This document shows, one piece after another, positions 28,128 to 36,913 of a stretch of 64,000 nt of DNA. This DNA is from JACRCT01 sp049841135. Its GTDB lineage: Bacteria; Myxococcota; Myxococcia; Myxococcales; UBA5297. The position numbers and the translations under genes are program-made. Under the pieces are notes generated by a model that ran no database searches, had not been told where the DNA came from, and worked only from the letters and a program-made list of their open reading frames with translations. The DNA lies in assembly GCA_049841135.1 (NCBI GenBank), contig JASGHK010000006.1:496001-560000 (forward strand), written 5' to 3'. How positions within the stretch are numbered: the first letter of the stretch is position 1; every line of letters begins with the position of its first letter.

Positions 28128-29619
28128 GGTTCTGGAGCTCGCCGTCCCGGATGAGCCAGGTGGCGACCCCGCACCGTTCCCCCAGCCCTTCGTCGTGCGT
28201 CACCAGCACCAGCGCTCCTGGATACTGCTCCAACGCGTCCTCCAGCCGCTCGACCGACGGCAGATCCAGGTGGTTGGTCGGCTCGTCTAGGAAGAGCACC
28301 CACGCCTGCCGCGCGAGCCCGAGGGCCAGCGCGAGCTTCCGCGCCTCCCCGGGTGAAGGATTCTCCGACTCCATCAGCCTTCCGGGGTCCGACCCGAGCG
28401 CGGCCACCAGCGCAAGCGCCGCATGGCGCTGCTCGGCGGTGCACTCGCGAACCTGCGCGACGAGCTCCGCCGCGTCCTCCTCCGACAGCTCCTGCGGAAG
28501 GTAGAGCAGCCGCTCCTTCGGGACGCGAGTCTCGGCGCGCAGCGCCTCCAGCAGCGTCGTCTTCCCGGAGCCGTTCACACCGGCGATGCGGATGCGGTCC
28601 TCGCGACGGAGCACGAGCTGCGTGGGCCCCAGCAGCGTGCGATCCCCGGCCTTGAGCTCCGGGAGGTCGAGCCTGGCGAGGATGGGCATCGGCGCGGGGA
28701 CATAGTCCACGCCGATGCTGCGCCCGCGCTCCTTCTCCATGCGGACCTCGGCGACCTGCTCCTCGCGCTTGGCGACCTCGCGGCGCGCGAGCTGGACCTT
28801 GCGCGAGGCTCGCCCCTCGGCCCACGAGGCCTTGGTGCTGGCCATGATGGACCGCTGGTCGCTGTCGTTCTTGTTGCGCATGCGCGAGCCGGTGGATCGG
28901 CTGCGCTCGGCCGAGTCGCGCTCCCGGCGGGCGTCGGCCAGCTGCCGGCGCGCCCGGTCGCGCTCGCCGGCGAGCTTGCGGTGGCTCTCGACTTGCCCAG
29001 CGCGCTCCACCTCCCACTCCAGCCGCGCCTCGGAGTACCCGCCGCGGTGGAGCTTGACCGCGCCGCGGTGGAAGCGAAGGGTCCGAACCGTGAGCGCGTC
29101 CAGGAGCTCGCGGTCGTGCGAGACGACCAGCCCGACGCCCTCGAACTCGCAGAGCGCTCCGACCAGGAGCGCTCGCGCCTCACCGTCGAGGTGGTTCGAG
29201 GGCTCGTCGAGCATGAGCACGTCGGGGCGGGCCGCGAGCGCCGCGCCAATCTGCCAGCGCTTGCGCTGCCCGGGCGAGAGCGTCGGCCAGCGGGAGATCT
29301 CCTCGGGGACGAGATCCAGCCGGCCGTGGAGCATGCGCGCCTCGCCGTCGAGCGACTCCGCGAACTCGGCGACGTCGTCCGGCAGCCGCTCCACCAGCTG
29401 CGCGCAGAGGAGGATGCGAGCGTTCCTCGGCTCGAGCCGCAAGCGGCCGGAGTCGGGCTCGAGATCGCTACGGACGAGGCGCAACAGCGTGGTCTTGCCA
29501 GCGCCGTTCTCGCCGACGATGCCCGTCCAGCCCGGGCCCAGGTCGAGGGTCAGGTCGTCGAAGAGCGGGACGGCGTCGAGATAAGCGAAGGAAACGGAAT
29601 CGAGGTGGACGGAAGGCAT
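28111..29619 (-). CDS. ABC-F family ATP-binding protein
   Basis: A 502-residue duplicated ATPase without membrane helices. Walker A is GENGAGKTT in the first domain and GVNGSGKTT in the second; signatures LSPGQRKR and PSPGEARK; Walker B LMLDEPSNHLD and LFLDEPTNHLD. The linker between domains is long, basic and helical (ERDRARRQLADARRERDSAE). ABC-F proteins act on ribosomes (translation factors or antibiotic target protection), not as transporters. The second signature departs from the canonical LSGGQ. Start ATG 29619 directly precedes the conserved N-terminal strand. Confidence 0.9.
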   Translation of the reverse strand: MPSVHLDSVSFAYLDAVPLFDDLTLDLGPGWTGIVGENGAGKTTLLRLVRSDLEPDSGRLRLEPRNARILLCAQLVERLPDDVAEFAESLDGEARMLHGRLDLVPEEISRWPTLSPGQRKRWQIGAALAARPDVLMLDEPSNHLDGEARALLVGALCEFEGVGLVVSHDRELLDALTVRTLRFHRGAVKLHRGGYSEARLEWEVERAGQVESHRKLAGERDRARRQLADARRERDSAERSRSTGSRMRNKNDSDQRSIMASTKASWAEGRASRKVQLARREVAKREEQVAEVRMEKERGRSIGVDYVPAPMPILARLDLPELKAGDRTLLGPTQLVLRREDRIRIAGVNGSGKTTLLEALRAETRVPKERLLYLPQELSEEDAAELVAQVRECTAEQRHAALALVAALGSDPGRLMESENPSPGEARKLALALGLARQAWVLFLDEPTNHLDLPSVERLEDALEQYPGALVLVTHDEGLGERCGVATWLIRDGELQNPEPQA

Positions 29620-29777
29620 GCGCGAGAGCTCCGGGGTCGACGAGCGAGCGCAGCGCAGAGCGGCGCTCAGCAAGGCGGACGTGGTTTCGGAGCTACTTGC
29701 GCATCGGACTCCTCGGTTGCGGCACGTCAGGAACAGCGAACGCCGTCAATGTAGTTCCCGGCGCACCGCTTCGCCAC

Positions 29778-31118
29778 TCACTGCCGGTCCTGGCAGCAGC
29801 GGAACCCGATTTCATAGAAGTGGAAGGTGTCGCCGTGGACGTAGATGTTGTCCTGGCAGGTGCGCGTGTCGGCCCAGTACCGGCCCTTCAGGTTGCCGTG
29901 GAAGCTCGGGTCGGTCGCGTTGCGCCGCCGGGCCCACTCCTCGACGTTGCCCACCAGGTCGGGGATGGCGGCGTCGCTGACGCAGCCCGGGTGCGAGCCA
30001 CTGCCTTCGGCCTGGTAGAGCCACTCGACGTGGTCGGCGGCCGTCGTGGCCGTGGTGGTCCCGACCGCGCGCGCGGCCGCCAGCAGCTCCGCGAACGAGG
30101 CGACGTTGGGCGTGTTGACCGCAGTCGGCCAGCCGTTGAGCTTGGTCTGGTCGTACTGGCGCCACACCTGGTCGTCGTTGCAGGTGCCCGGCTTGCGCGT
30201 GTCGCCGTAGGGGTACTTGGTGCCGGCCGAGCCCTGGCAGGCGTCGAGCCACTCGTCCTCGAAGCACAGCCGCTTGCCGCGGGCCTGGCACCAGGCCTCT
30301 CCCTCGTTGAACGAGTACATGACGAGCGGCAGACCGCCCGCCACGTTGGGCGCCTCGTAGAGGTCCATGCAGGTCGCCGTGCCGACCGGCGCCATGCCGG
30401 CGGGACAGTCGCTGGAGGGCGCCGGGGTGAAGGCCAAGTCGAGCACGAAGGGCCCGGCGAGCGGCTGCGTTCCGTTGAACCACGAGTCGACGGCGATCCA
30501 GTACGTCCCCGCGTCGACGACCTGCGAGAGGGTGACGTTGTTTCGCGCGACGCAGGCGTTCGCGTCCGCTGCCGTGAGCAGGTGCACGTCGACGTCGATG
30601 GAGTCGCCGGACGCGTCGTCGACGGCCAGGGTCAGCGTGCCACGCTCGGTGACGGTGAGGACGTAGACGATCTCCGGTCCGGACTCGTTGGTGGTCGGGG
30701 CGCAGGGAGCGTAGTGGTCCGCGACGTCGACCGTGCTGGCGGCGGTGTCGCCGGAGATGCTCGCCGGCAGCATCGGGACGCAATACGGGTGCTGCCAGCT
30801 TCCGTTGCCGAGCGCGCAGGGTTCGAGGGCGGCATCGGCAGCTGTTCCCGCATCGACCGGGAAAGGCTCCGCATCGGTCGGCTCCGCTGATGCGGCATCG
30901 AGGCTCGCGGGTGTCGAGGCATCTGCCGGAACGGCGAGCGCGGCATCGATGGGGAGGGTCGTCGAGGCGTCGTGCGCTGCACTCGACCCTACGTCGAGGC
31001 CGGGAAAGGAGGCGTCGGGCTCCGCCTCGGCCGCGTCGCTCCCGCCTGCGGAGGGCAGCGGCCCGCACGCAGCGCTGGCGAGGGCGAGCGCCAGCACTGC
31101 CACACGGCGTCGGGTCAT
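29778..31118 (-). CDS. Lipoprotein with PPC-like and FGE-sulfatase (SUMF1-like) domains
   Basis: A 446-residue surface protein. Signal peptide ends in lipobox ALASAAC, followed by about 100 residues of Ala/Asp/Pro linker. A beta-rich domain (about 130-250, with GTLTLAVDDASGDSIDVDVH and GTYWIAVDSWF) resembles pre-peptidase C-terminal modules. The rest is an FGE-like fold (C-type-lectin-like): PNVAGGLPLVMYSFNEGEAW, KRLCFEDEWLDAC, GNVEEWARR and the terminal EIGFRCC. Many proteins with this fold are binding proteins rather than formylglycine-generating enzymes; no sulfatase is nearby. A longer frame upstream (to 31211) is not leader-like. Confidence 0.8.
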   Translation of the reverse strand: MTRRRVAVLALALASAACGPLPSAGGSDAAEAEPDASFPGLDVGSSAAHDASTTLPIDAALAVPADASTPASLDAASAEPTDAEPFPVDAGTAADAALEPCALGNGSWQHPYCVPMLPASISGDTAASTVDVADHYAPCAPTTNESGPEIVYVLTVTERGTLTLAVDDASGDSIDVDVHLLTAADANACVARNNVTLSQVVDAGTYWIAVDSWFNGTQPLAGPFVLDLAFTPAPSSDCPAGMAPVGTATCMDLYEAPNVAGGLPLVMYSFNEGEAWCQARGKRLCFEDEWLDACQGSAGTKYPYGDTRKPGTCNDDQVWRQYDQTKLNGWPTAVNTPNVASFAELLAAARAVGTTTATTAADHVEWLYQAEGSGSHPGCVSDAAIPDLVGNVEEWARRRNATDPSFHGNLKGRYWADTRTCQDNIYVHGDTFHFYEIGFRCCQDRQ

Positions 31119-31506
31119 TGCGTCGCTCAACCGTTCGCGCTGGGTCTCGAGCGCGGCGATCAGGGTCCTCGGCGGTGCCATCGCTCCCTCCATCGCGCGG
31201 GAAGCCGGCATCTTGAGGGGTGGCGCCGGGGCGGATCAAGGAGGCGGACCGAGGCGGAAATCGCTGCGCCCCCGCGACATTTCTGAGCAGGCGGCCTTCT
31301 CGCTCACAGACGACCCGGGCCCCCTCTTCGAAGCTGGCGTGGGGATGTAGGGGCTGGTGTGTGAAGTGGCTGTCGTTGCTCGCGAAATGGCTGCACCTGC
31401 GGCAACAAATCTCGAGCGGTCGCGAGAATCGGTTCAGGGATGCGGTCGCAGTTGGCGGCCGTCGCAGTCCACGGGTCCCCCGGGCCCCCAAGACGAGGAC
31501 GAATCC
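31119..31506. other. Divergent intergenic region
   Basis: 388 bp between the FGE-like lipoprotein and the LysM gene, presumably holding both promoters. No convincing promoter hexamers, hairpin or small gene seen. Confidence 0.4.
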
Positions 31507-32373
31507 ATGTCGTCGTACACGATCCGCTCTGGAGACACGCTGTCGGCCATCGCCGCGCGCTACCACACCACCGTCGCCAAGCTGGCCTCGGCCAACGGCA
31601 TCCGGAACCCCAACGTCATCCAGGCGGGCAAGAAGCTGGTCATCCCCGGCAGCGCCGCGCCCAGCAAGCCCTCCGGCCAGTCCAGCTTCCAGGGCTCGTT
31701 CGCCATCCCCAAGGGCGACCTGAAGCGCGGCAACACCGGCGCCGCGGTCAAGCAGCTCCAGAGCGCGCTGGTGAAGCTCGGCTACCTGAGCCAGGCCAAG
31801 ATGAACACCGGCCCCGGCGTCTTCGGCCCCGCGACCGAGGCGGCGGTGAAGAGCTTCCAGGCCAAGCACGGCGTCCCCTCGACCGGCTACTACGGCCCCA
31901 AGACCCGCGCCGCGATGGCCAAGGCCGGCGGCAAGGTCTCGTCGACCTCGGGCTCCTCCGGCACCAGCAACGCGGGCGGCAACGCCTCGGCCACCATGAA
32001 GCGCCTGGCCGCCAACGGCCGCTCGGTGGCGCTGAGCATGGGCGGCTACAGCGGCCAGGGCCTGTGCGCCACCGGCGTCAGCCGCGCCATCCAGCGGGCG
32101 ATGGGCATCAAGGTCTGGGGCAACGGCAACCAGATCGACAACAACCTGCCCCGCAGCCGCTTCAAGCAGGTGAACATGTCGCTCGCCCAGGCGCTCAAGA
32201 CCCCCGGGCTCATCCTCACCTGGGAGCACACCTCCAGCCGGCTCGGCCGCATCTACGGCCACACCGCCATCACCAGCGGCGACGGTCGCTCGTCCTACAG
32301 CGACTTCGTCGAGCGCGACACGCTGCACGCCGGCGGGCGCAGCGGCCTGAAGATCTTCATGCCCATCTACTGA
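31507..32373 (+). CDS. LysM / peptidoglycan-binding protein with Cys-His hydrolase-like domain
   Basis: A 288-residue protein: LysM (SYTIRSGDTLSAIAARYHTT, residues 3-47), a PG_binding_1 domain (GNTGAAVKQLQSALVKLGYL, about 78-138), a Ser/Gly linker and a C-terminal domain of about 120 residues. The latter has a Cys (YSGQGLCATGVSRAI) and a His (RIYGHTAITSGDGRS) spaced as in CHAP/NlpC-type cell-wall hydrolases. No signal peptide is visible: the LysM begins at residue 3. It may be released by lysis, exported non-classically, or phage/tailocin-derived. Confidence 0.8.
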   Translation: MSSYTIRSGDTLSAIAARYHTTVAKLASANGIRNPNVIQAGKKLVIPGSAAPSKPSGQSSFQGSFAIPKGDLKRGNTGAAVKQLQSALVKLGYLSQAKMNTGPGVFGPATEAAVKSFQAKHGVPSTGYYGPKTRAAMAKAGGKVSSTSGSSGTSNAGGNASATMKRLAANGRSVALSMGGYSGQGLCATGVSRAIQRAMGIKVWGNGNQIDNNLPRSRFKQVNMSLAQALKTPGLILTWEHTSSRLGRIYGHTAITSGDGRSSYSDFVERDTLHAGGRSGLKIFMPIY

Positions 32374-32392
32374 GCCGGCGACTGAGTTGCGA

Positions 32393-32410
32393 AGCCCACC
32401 TGCGTGGGCT
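32393..32410 (+). terminator. Hairpin after the LysM gene
   Basis: AGCCCAC-CTGC-GTGGGCT, 20 bp after the stop; no T tract. A near-identical form is at 37720-37737. Confidence 0.45.
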
Positions 32411-32498
32411 GGGTCTGCAAGAAAGCAGATCCGCGTGGGGCATGCGGCGGTCCAGAATTCGACCGCCCGCACGAACGCGGCTGGTGCAGAATGCGCGC

Positions 32499-33704
32499 AT
32501 GCAACCGCGAATCGCCAACCGAACGAAGGGCTTCCCCGTCTCCGTCTTCGCCGAGTTCAGCGCGCTCGCCGTCCAGCACGGCGCCGTGAACCTGGGCCAG
32601 GGCTTCCCGGATTACGACGGTCCCGAGGAGGTCAAGGAAGCCGCCTGCCGCGCCGTCCGCGACGGCGTGAACCAGTACGCCATCAGCTCGGGCTCGGAGA
32701 AGCTGCGCCGCGCCATCGCCGACCACGAGGAGCGCTTCTACGGGACGAAGATCGACCCGGCCACGATGATCACCGTCACCAGCGGCGGCACCGAGGCCAT
32801 CTTCGACACGATCATGGGGCTGACCGACCCGGGCGACGAGGTCATCCTCTTCGAGCCGTTCTACGACTGCTATGAGCCGGCCGCGGTCCTCGCCGGCGCC
32901 GTGCCGTGCTACGTGCTGCTGCGGCCGCCCGACGCCGGCCACCCCGAGTGGTGGTTCGAGGCCGACGAGCTCCGTGCCGCCTTCAATGACAAGACGCGGC
33001 TAATCATCGTCAACAGCCCGCACAACCCCACCGGCAAGATCTACACGCGCGCCGAGATGGAGCTCATCGCCGAGCTCTGCCAGCGGCACGACGTCATCGC
33101 CATCGCCGACGAGGTCTACGAGCACCTGGTCTACGCGCCGCACAAGCACACCCGGCTGGCCAGCGTCCCGGGGATGGCGGAGCGCACGGTCAGCGTGGCC
33201 AGCGCCGGCAAGAGCTTCGGGTTCACCGGCTGGAAGATCGGCTGGATCGTCGCGGCGCCGCCGGTGCGCCGCGCCATGCAGCAGGTCCACCAGTTCGTGA
33301 CCTTCTGCACCGCCTCGCCGCTGCTCGAGGCCGTGGCGCTGGGCTTGGGGCTGCCCGACGCCTACTTCGCCAAGCTCGCCGGCGACCTCGAGACGAAGCG
33401 GAACCTGGCGCTCGAAGGCCTGCGCGCGGCGGGCCTGAAGCCCTGGGTCCCACACGGCACGTACTTCATCATGGCCGACGTCCGTGGCACCGGCTTCGAG
33501 GACGACTTCGAGTTCTGCCGCTTCCTCACCCGGGAGGTGGGCGTCGCGGCGGTCCCGCCGAGCGCCTTCTACGGCGAGGCGCACAAGGCGCACGGCCGCG
33601 GCATGGCGCGCTTCGCCTTCTGCAAGAAGGAGTCGACGCTCAAGGAGGCTGCGGCGCGGCTGGCCAAGCTGCCCGAGGCGATGAAGCGCGCTGCGGCAGG
33701 CTGA
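32499..33704 (+). CDS. PLP-dependent aminotransferase, class I/II (kynurenine/methionine aminotransferase-like)
   Basis: A 401-residue fold-type I aminotransferase. NLGQGFPDYDGPEEVKEAA at the N-terminus, TSGGTEAIFDTIMGL, NSPHNPTGKIY, ADEVYEHLVY and the PLP lysine in SAGKSFGFTGWKIGW are diagnostic of the YbdL/CCBL group, which accepts methionine, kynurenine and other hydrophobic amino acids with a 2-oxo acid. ATG 32499 directly precedes the conserved RTKGFP. No pathway partner is adjacent, so the physiological substrate stays open. Confidence 0.92.
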   Translation: MQPRIANRTKGFPVSVFAEFSALAVQHGAVNLGQGFPDYDGPEEVKEAACRAVRDGVNQYAISSGSEKLRRAIADHEERFYGTKIDPATMITVTSGGTEAIFDTIMGLTDPGDEVILFEPFYDCYEPAAVLAGAVPCYVLLRPPDAGHPEWWFEADELRAAFNDKTRLIIVNSPHNPTGKIYTRAEMELIAELCQRHDVIAIADEVYEHLVYAPHKHTRLASVPGMAERTVSVASAGKSFGFTGWKIGWIVAAPPVRRAMQQVHQFVTFCTASPLLEAVALGLGLPDAYFAKLAGDLETKRNLALEGLRAAGLKPWVPHGTYFIMADVRGTGFEDDFEFCRFLTREVGVAAVPPSAFYGEAHKAHGRGMARFAFCKKESTLKEAAARLAKLPEAMKRAAAG

Positions 33705-33742
33705 GCGTAGGCTCCAGCATCCCGAGGTTCGTCGAGGAAGGG

Positions 33743-33868
33743 CTACGGCAGATGCGGCCGCGGCAGGTGGTGCGGCCTGGGGACGTGCGGGTGGTGCGGG
33801 CGCGGGCACCCGCCGAGGGCGAGCATCGCGAGGACTCCAAGCAGGGCGGTCATGAGCTTCCGGGACAT
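33743..33868 (-). CDS. Tiny lipoprotein with His/Pro tail
   Basis: A 41-residue precursor: signal peptide with lipobox MLALGGC, then a 21-residue mature peptide made almost only of Pro, His and Arg (CPRPHHPHVPRPHHLPRPHL). AGGAG lies 7 bases before ATG 33868. The His pairs suggest metal binding, but this is inference. Too short for family assignment. Confidence 0.55.
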   Translation of the reverse strand: MSRKLMTALLGVLAMLALGGCPRPHHPHVPRPHHLPRPHLP

Positions 33869-33892
33869 CGTTGGCTCCTGCGAATGGGGCAA

Positions 33893-33991
33893 GGGGACAT
33901 GGGACACATAGGACGGATGGGACGCAGGCGACAAATGGGACGACTCGTCTCATACGTCTCATAGGTCCTATACGTCCCATAGGTCCCATGG
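33893..33991. repeat. 9-bp minisatellite arranged as an imperfect inverted repeat
   Basis: The left half repeats GACxxATGG-type units (GACACATAG, GACGGATGG, GACAAATGG) and the right half carries the complementary form (TCTCATAGG, TCCTATACG, TCCCATAGG). Period is 9 bp throughout, with the orientation switch near 33947. It lies between the small lipoprotein and the ECF sigma gene and could fold into a long hairpin. Confidence 0.7.
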
Positions 33992-34045
33992 CCATAGGCC
34001 GACGCTGGCGCCTCCCGAAAGAGAAGCCCGAGTCTTGGTGTATGA

Positions 34046-34672
34046 ATGCGGGCCGTGACGCTCTTCCACGACCGCCGCGACCTGCTCGACGCCTTCCGCA
34101 AAGGCGAGCGGGCGGCCATGGCCGAGGTCTACACGGCCTACGTCACCGACGTCGGGCGGCTCGTGCAGCGCGGCTGTCGACTCGGGGGCGGCCACACGCT
34201 CCCCGGGGTCCGCGAGCCCCAGCGACACCGAGACCTGGTGCAGGAGGTCTTCGTCAAGGCCTTCGCCCCGTCCGCCCGCCTGGCCTACGACGGCCTGCGG
34301 GACTACCGGCCCTACCTCTTGCGCATCGCCCGGAACCTGCTGGTGGACGAAGCGCGCTCCGGTGGGCGGCTGGTGCCGGTCGAAGAGCCGATGGACGAGG
34401 TGGAGATCGTCGACGAGGCGCCCGAAGAGGACCTGGAGTGGCGTCGGCTGCGCGCGGCGACCCAGGAGTTCTGCCAGGCCACCAAGAGCCCGCTGCGCGA
34501 GTTCATCCAGCTGCGGTTCGTGGACGACCTGTCCCAGCGCGACGTGGCCGAGAAGATGGGCGTCACCCGCCGCCAGGTGCGCACCTGGGAGGACCAGGTC
34601 CGCGCCGACCTGCAGAAGTACCTGGCCGAGTGCGAGAAGCGCGGTTGGCCCAACTCGGCCACTGGCTCGTAA
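34046..34672 (+). CDS. ECF-type RNA polymerase sigma factor
   Basis: A 208-residue sigma-70-family protein. Region 2 includes HRDLVQEVFVKAFAPSARLA and YLLRIARNLLVDEAR; region 4 has SQRDVAEKMGVTRRQVRTWE, a helix-turn-helix for the -35 element. Regions 1 and 3 are lacking, as in ECF sigmas. It heads a compact operon with a single-pass membrane protein, a caspase-fold protein and a Cys-rich lipoprotein, so it probably transcribes its own operon under control of the membrane protein. ATG 34046 is the first suitable start. Confidence 0.88.
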   Translation: MRAVTLFHDRRDLLDAFRKGERAAMAEVYTAYVTDVGRLVQRGCRLGGGHTLPGVREPQRHRDLVQEVFVKAFAPSARLAYDGLRDYRPYLLRIARNLLVDEARSGGRLVPVEEPMDEVEIVDEAPEEDLEWRRLRAATQEFCQATKSPLREFIQLRFVDDLSQRDVAEKMGVTRRQVRTWEDQVRADLQKYLAECEKRGWPNSATGS

Positions 34673-34698
34673 GAGGAGATGAGAGGACCCGAATCGCC

Positions 34699-35322
34699 AT
34701 GAAGCCGCTGTCCGATCCCCAGTTGAATCGGCTCCTTGCGGGGCGTGACGAGCTCACGCAGGCCGACAAGGACGCGGCGCTCGAGCAGATCTTCGCCGAG
34801 CTTCCGGCCGAGCGGCCGGTCGGGCGACCGGGGCTCTTCGCGCCCTGGCTGCGCTGGGCGCTGGTGGGGGTGTGCCTGGTCCTCATGGTCCCGGCCGGGT
34901 ATCGCCTGCTCTCCGAGCGCCAGCCCGACTCGTTCACCGCACGCGGCACTGCCGACGAGGCGCCTTCCTTCGCCGTCGTCTGCGCCCCGTCCATGGCCGA
35001 GTCCAGGTGCGCCGCGGGCGGCAAGCTGCTCTTCCGGGTCGAGCCGCGCGGCGCCACCCACTTCGCAGCGCTGTCGACGGGCGAGGGCGGCGCGGTGGTC
35101 TGGTACTTCGCCGACGTCGCCCTCGAAGGCCTCGGCGCCGACGGCCTGCTCTCCGTCGGCGTGCCGCTCGGCCCCGAGCACGCCGTCGGACGCCGCGACG
35201 TCGTGGGCGTGTTCTCGAACCGCGCGCTGACCAAGGACGAGATCCGCGCAATGGTCGAGGCGCCCGAGAAGGCCTCCGCGAGGGTCCAGGTTGTCCACCG
35301 CCCGCTCGAGGTAACACCGTGA
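34699..35322 (+). CDS. Single-pass membrane protein, candidate anti-sigma factor
   Basis: A 207-residue protein: cytoplasmic N-terminus of about 48 residues (LSDPQLNRLLAGRDELTQAD), one membrane helix (RWALVGVCLVLMVPAGYRL) and an extracytoplasmic beta-rich domain with two Cys (CAPSMAESRC). Topology and position right after an ECF sigma gene suggest an anti-sigma factor, but no zinc motif or known anti-sigma domain is visible. Its TGA overlaps the GTG start of the next gene by 4 bases, implying translational coupling. Confidence 0.65.
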   Translation: MKPLSDPQLNRLLAGRDELTQADKDAALEQIFAELPAERPVGRPGLFAPWLRWALVGVCLVLMVPAGYRLLSERQPDSFTARGTADEAPSFAVVCAPSMAESRCAAGGKLLFRVEPRGATHFAALSTGEGGAVVWYFADVALEGLGADGLLSVGVPLGPEHAVGRRDVVGVFSNRALTKDEIRAMVEAPEKASARVQVVHRPLEVTP

Positions 35323-36902
35323 CGCGCGCGGCGCTGGCCCTGGCCGTCGCCTTTTCCGTCCTCCTGCTCGCGTTCCCCGCGCAGGCGGCCACCGTCGCCT
35401 ATGGCATCGCCATCGGCAACGACGCGCCGCCCGCCGGCAGCGATGTGCCGCTGCCGACGCTGGCCTACGCCGACGACGACGCCGTCCGCTACTGGCAGCT
35501 CTTCTCGCGCCTGGGGGCGCGCACGGTGCTCTTGAGCGTCCTCGACGAGGCCACCGGCAAGCGCTACCCGGAGGCGCTCAAGGCGGCGCGGGTGCCCTCG
35601 CTCCTGGAGCTTCGGGCGGTGCTGGCCGAGTACGCGGTGCGGATGGAGGCCGACCGGGCGCGCGGCGACCAGCCGGTGCTCTACCTGGCCTTCTCCGGCC
35701 ACGGCGCCCGCGGCAAGGACGGCGCGCTCTTCTTGGCCCTCACCGACGCCGAGCTGACCCGCGAGAAGCTCTACGGGGAGATCCTCAAGGGCGTCCCGGC
35801 GAGCTTCGTCCACCTCTTCATCGACGCCTGCCACGCCGAGGGGGTGGTCGGGGCGCGCGGCATCCTGGGCCCGGAGACCGACGCCCGCGTCGAGCCGGTG
35901 ACCCACCAGGAGCGCCAGAAGTACCTGGAGGCCACCACCCTCGCGCAGTTCCCCCACGTCGGCGTGGTGCTGGCCACCGCCAGCGACCAGCAGGCGCACG
36001 AGTGGTCTCAGATCGAGTCGGGGGTCTTCACCCACGAGCTGCTCTCGGCGCTCACCGGCGCCGCCGACGTCAACGGCGACGGCAACGTCGAGTACTCCGA
36101 GGTGCAGGCCTTCCTCGCCGCCTCCAACCGCGACGTGCAGGACGAGCGCGCCGTGCCCCACGTCATCGCGGTGCCGCCGCGGGTCAACCCCCACCAGCCC
36201 ATCGTCGCGCTCGGCTGGCAGGAGGGGGCCGCCCAGCTCGCCGGGGCCAGCCGCCTGGGCCATTTCTTCGTGGAGCTGGAGAGCGGGCAGCGCTACCTCG
36301 ACGCCCACCTGAGCTTCCGACTACCAGGTGCGCATCGCGGTGCCGGCCTCGCGGCTGTTCGTGGTGGCGCAGGACCGCGAGGTGGAGTCGTGCCGCGGCC
36401 CGGGGAGATCGTCCGCATCGAGAAGCTCTCGTGGCGAAAGCGCAGCGTCGCCTCGCGCGGGGCCATCGAGGCCACCCTGCGCCGCGCGCTCTTCCAGTCG
36501 GCCTACGGCCCCACCTACTACCGCGGCTACGTCGACAGCGCCGGGGTCGCAGGCGTGGGCTGGGACCCGTCGCTGCGGCTGACGCTGGAGAGCGACACCT
36601 GGAAGAGGCCGGTCTCCATCGGCGCGTTCGTGGTGGGCGCGGCGGCGCTGGTGGCGGCAGGCGCCTCCACGGCGCTGGGCGCCCAGGCCATGCACGACTT
36701 CGAAGCGACGAGCCTCCAGAAGCCGGCGTCCCTGGCGCGCGAGCGGGTCATCACCAACACGGCGGTGGCGGCGGCGTCGGGCACGGTGGCGGTTGCGGCC
36801 CTCCTCACTGGGCTGCTGCTCTGGCAGGGGCAGGACGACTTCGTCCTCACGCCGTCTTTGGGGGCGGGGCAGGGCGGCGCGGCCGTCGCGGGCCGATGGT
36901 GA
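35319..36902 (+). CDS. Caspase-fold (C14) protein with C-terminal membrane helices
   Basis: A roughly 527-residue protein with a signal peptide (ending FPAQA) and a caspase-like peptidase domain: catalytic His in LAFSGHGARGKDG and Cys in HLFIDACHAEG. About 190 residues later two hydrophobic helices follow (SIGAFVVGAAALVAAGAS and TVAVAALLTGLLLW). The segment 36314-36405 reads better in another frame (YQVRIAVPASRLFVVAQDRE); one extra C (TTCCGAC for TTCGAC) and one missing G in a G run would restore it, so two compensating indels are likely. GTG 35319 overlaps the previous stop. Presence of a leader means the protease would act outside the cytoplasm. Confidence 0.85.
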   Translation: MTRAALALAVAFSVLLLAFPAQAATVAYGIAIGNDAPPAGSDVPLPTLAYADDDAVRYWQLFSRLGARTVLLSVLDEATGKRYPEALKAARVPSLLELRAVLAEYAVRMEADRARGDQPVLYLAFSGHGARGKDGALFLALTDAELTREKLYGEILKGVPASFVHLFIDACHAEGVVGARGILGPETDARVEPVTHQERQKYLEATTLAQFPHVGVVLATASDQQAHEWSQIESGVFTHELLSALTGAADVNGDGNVEYSEVQAFLAASNRDVQDERAVPHVIAVPPRVNPHQPIVALGWQEGAAQLAGASRLGHFFVELESGQRYLDAHLSFRLPGAHRGAGLAAVRGGAGPRGGVVPRPGEIVRIEKLSWRKRSVASRGAIEATLRRALFQSAYGPTYYRGYVDSAGVAGVGWDPSLRLTLESDTWKRPVSIGAFVVGAAALVAAGASTALGAQAMHDFEATSLQKPASLARERVITNTAVAAASGTVAVAALLTGLLLWQGQDDFVLTPSLGAGQGGAAVAGRW

Positions 36903-36913
36903 GGAGGCCGGTC

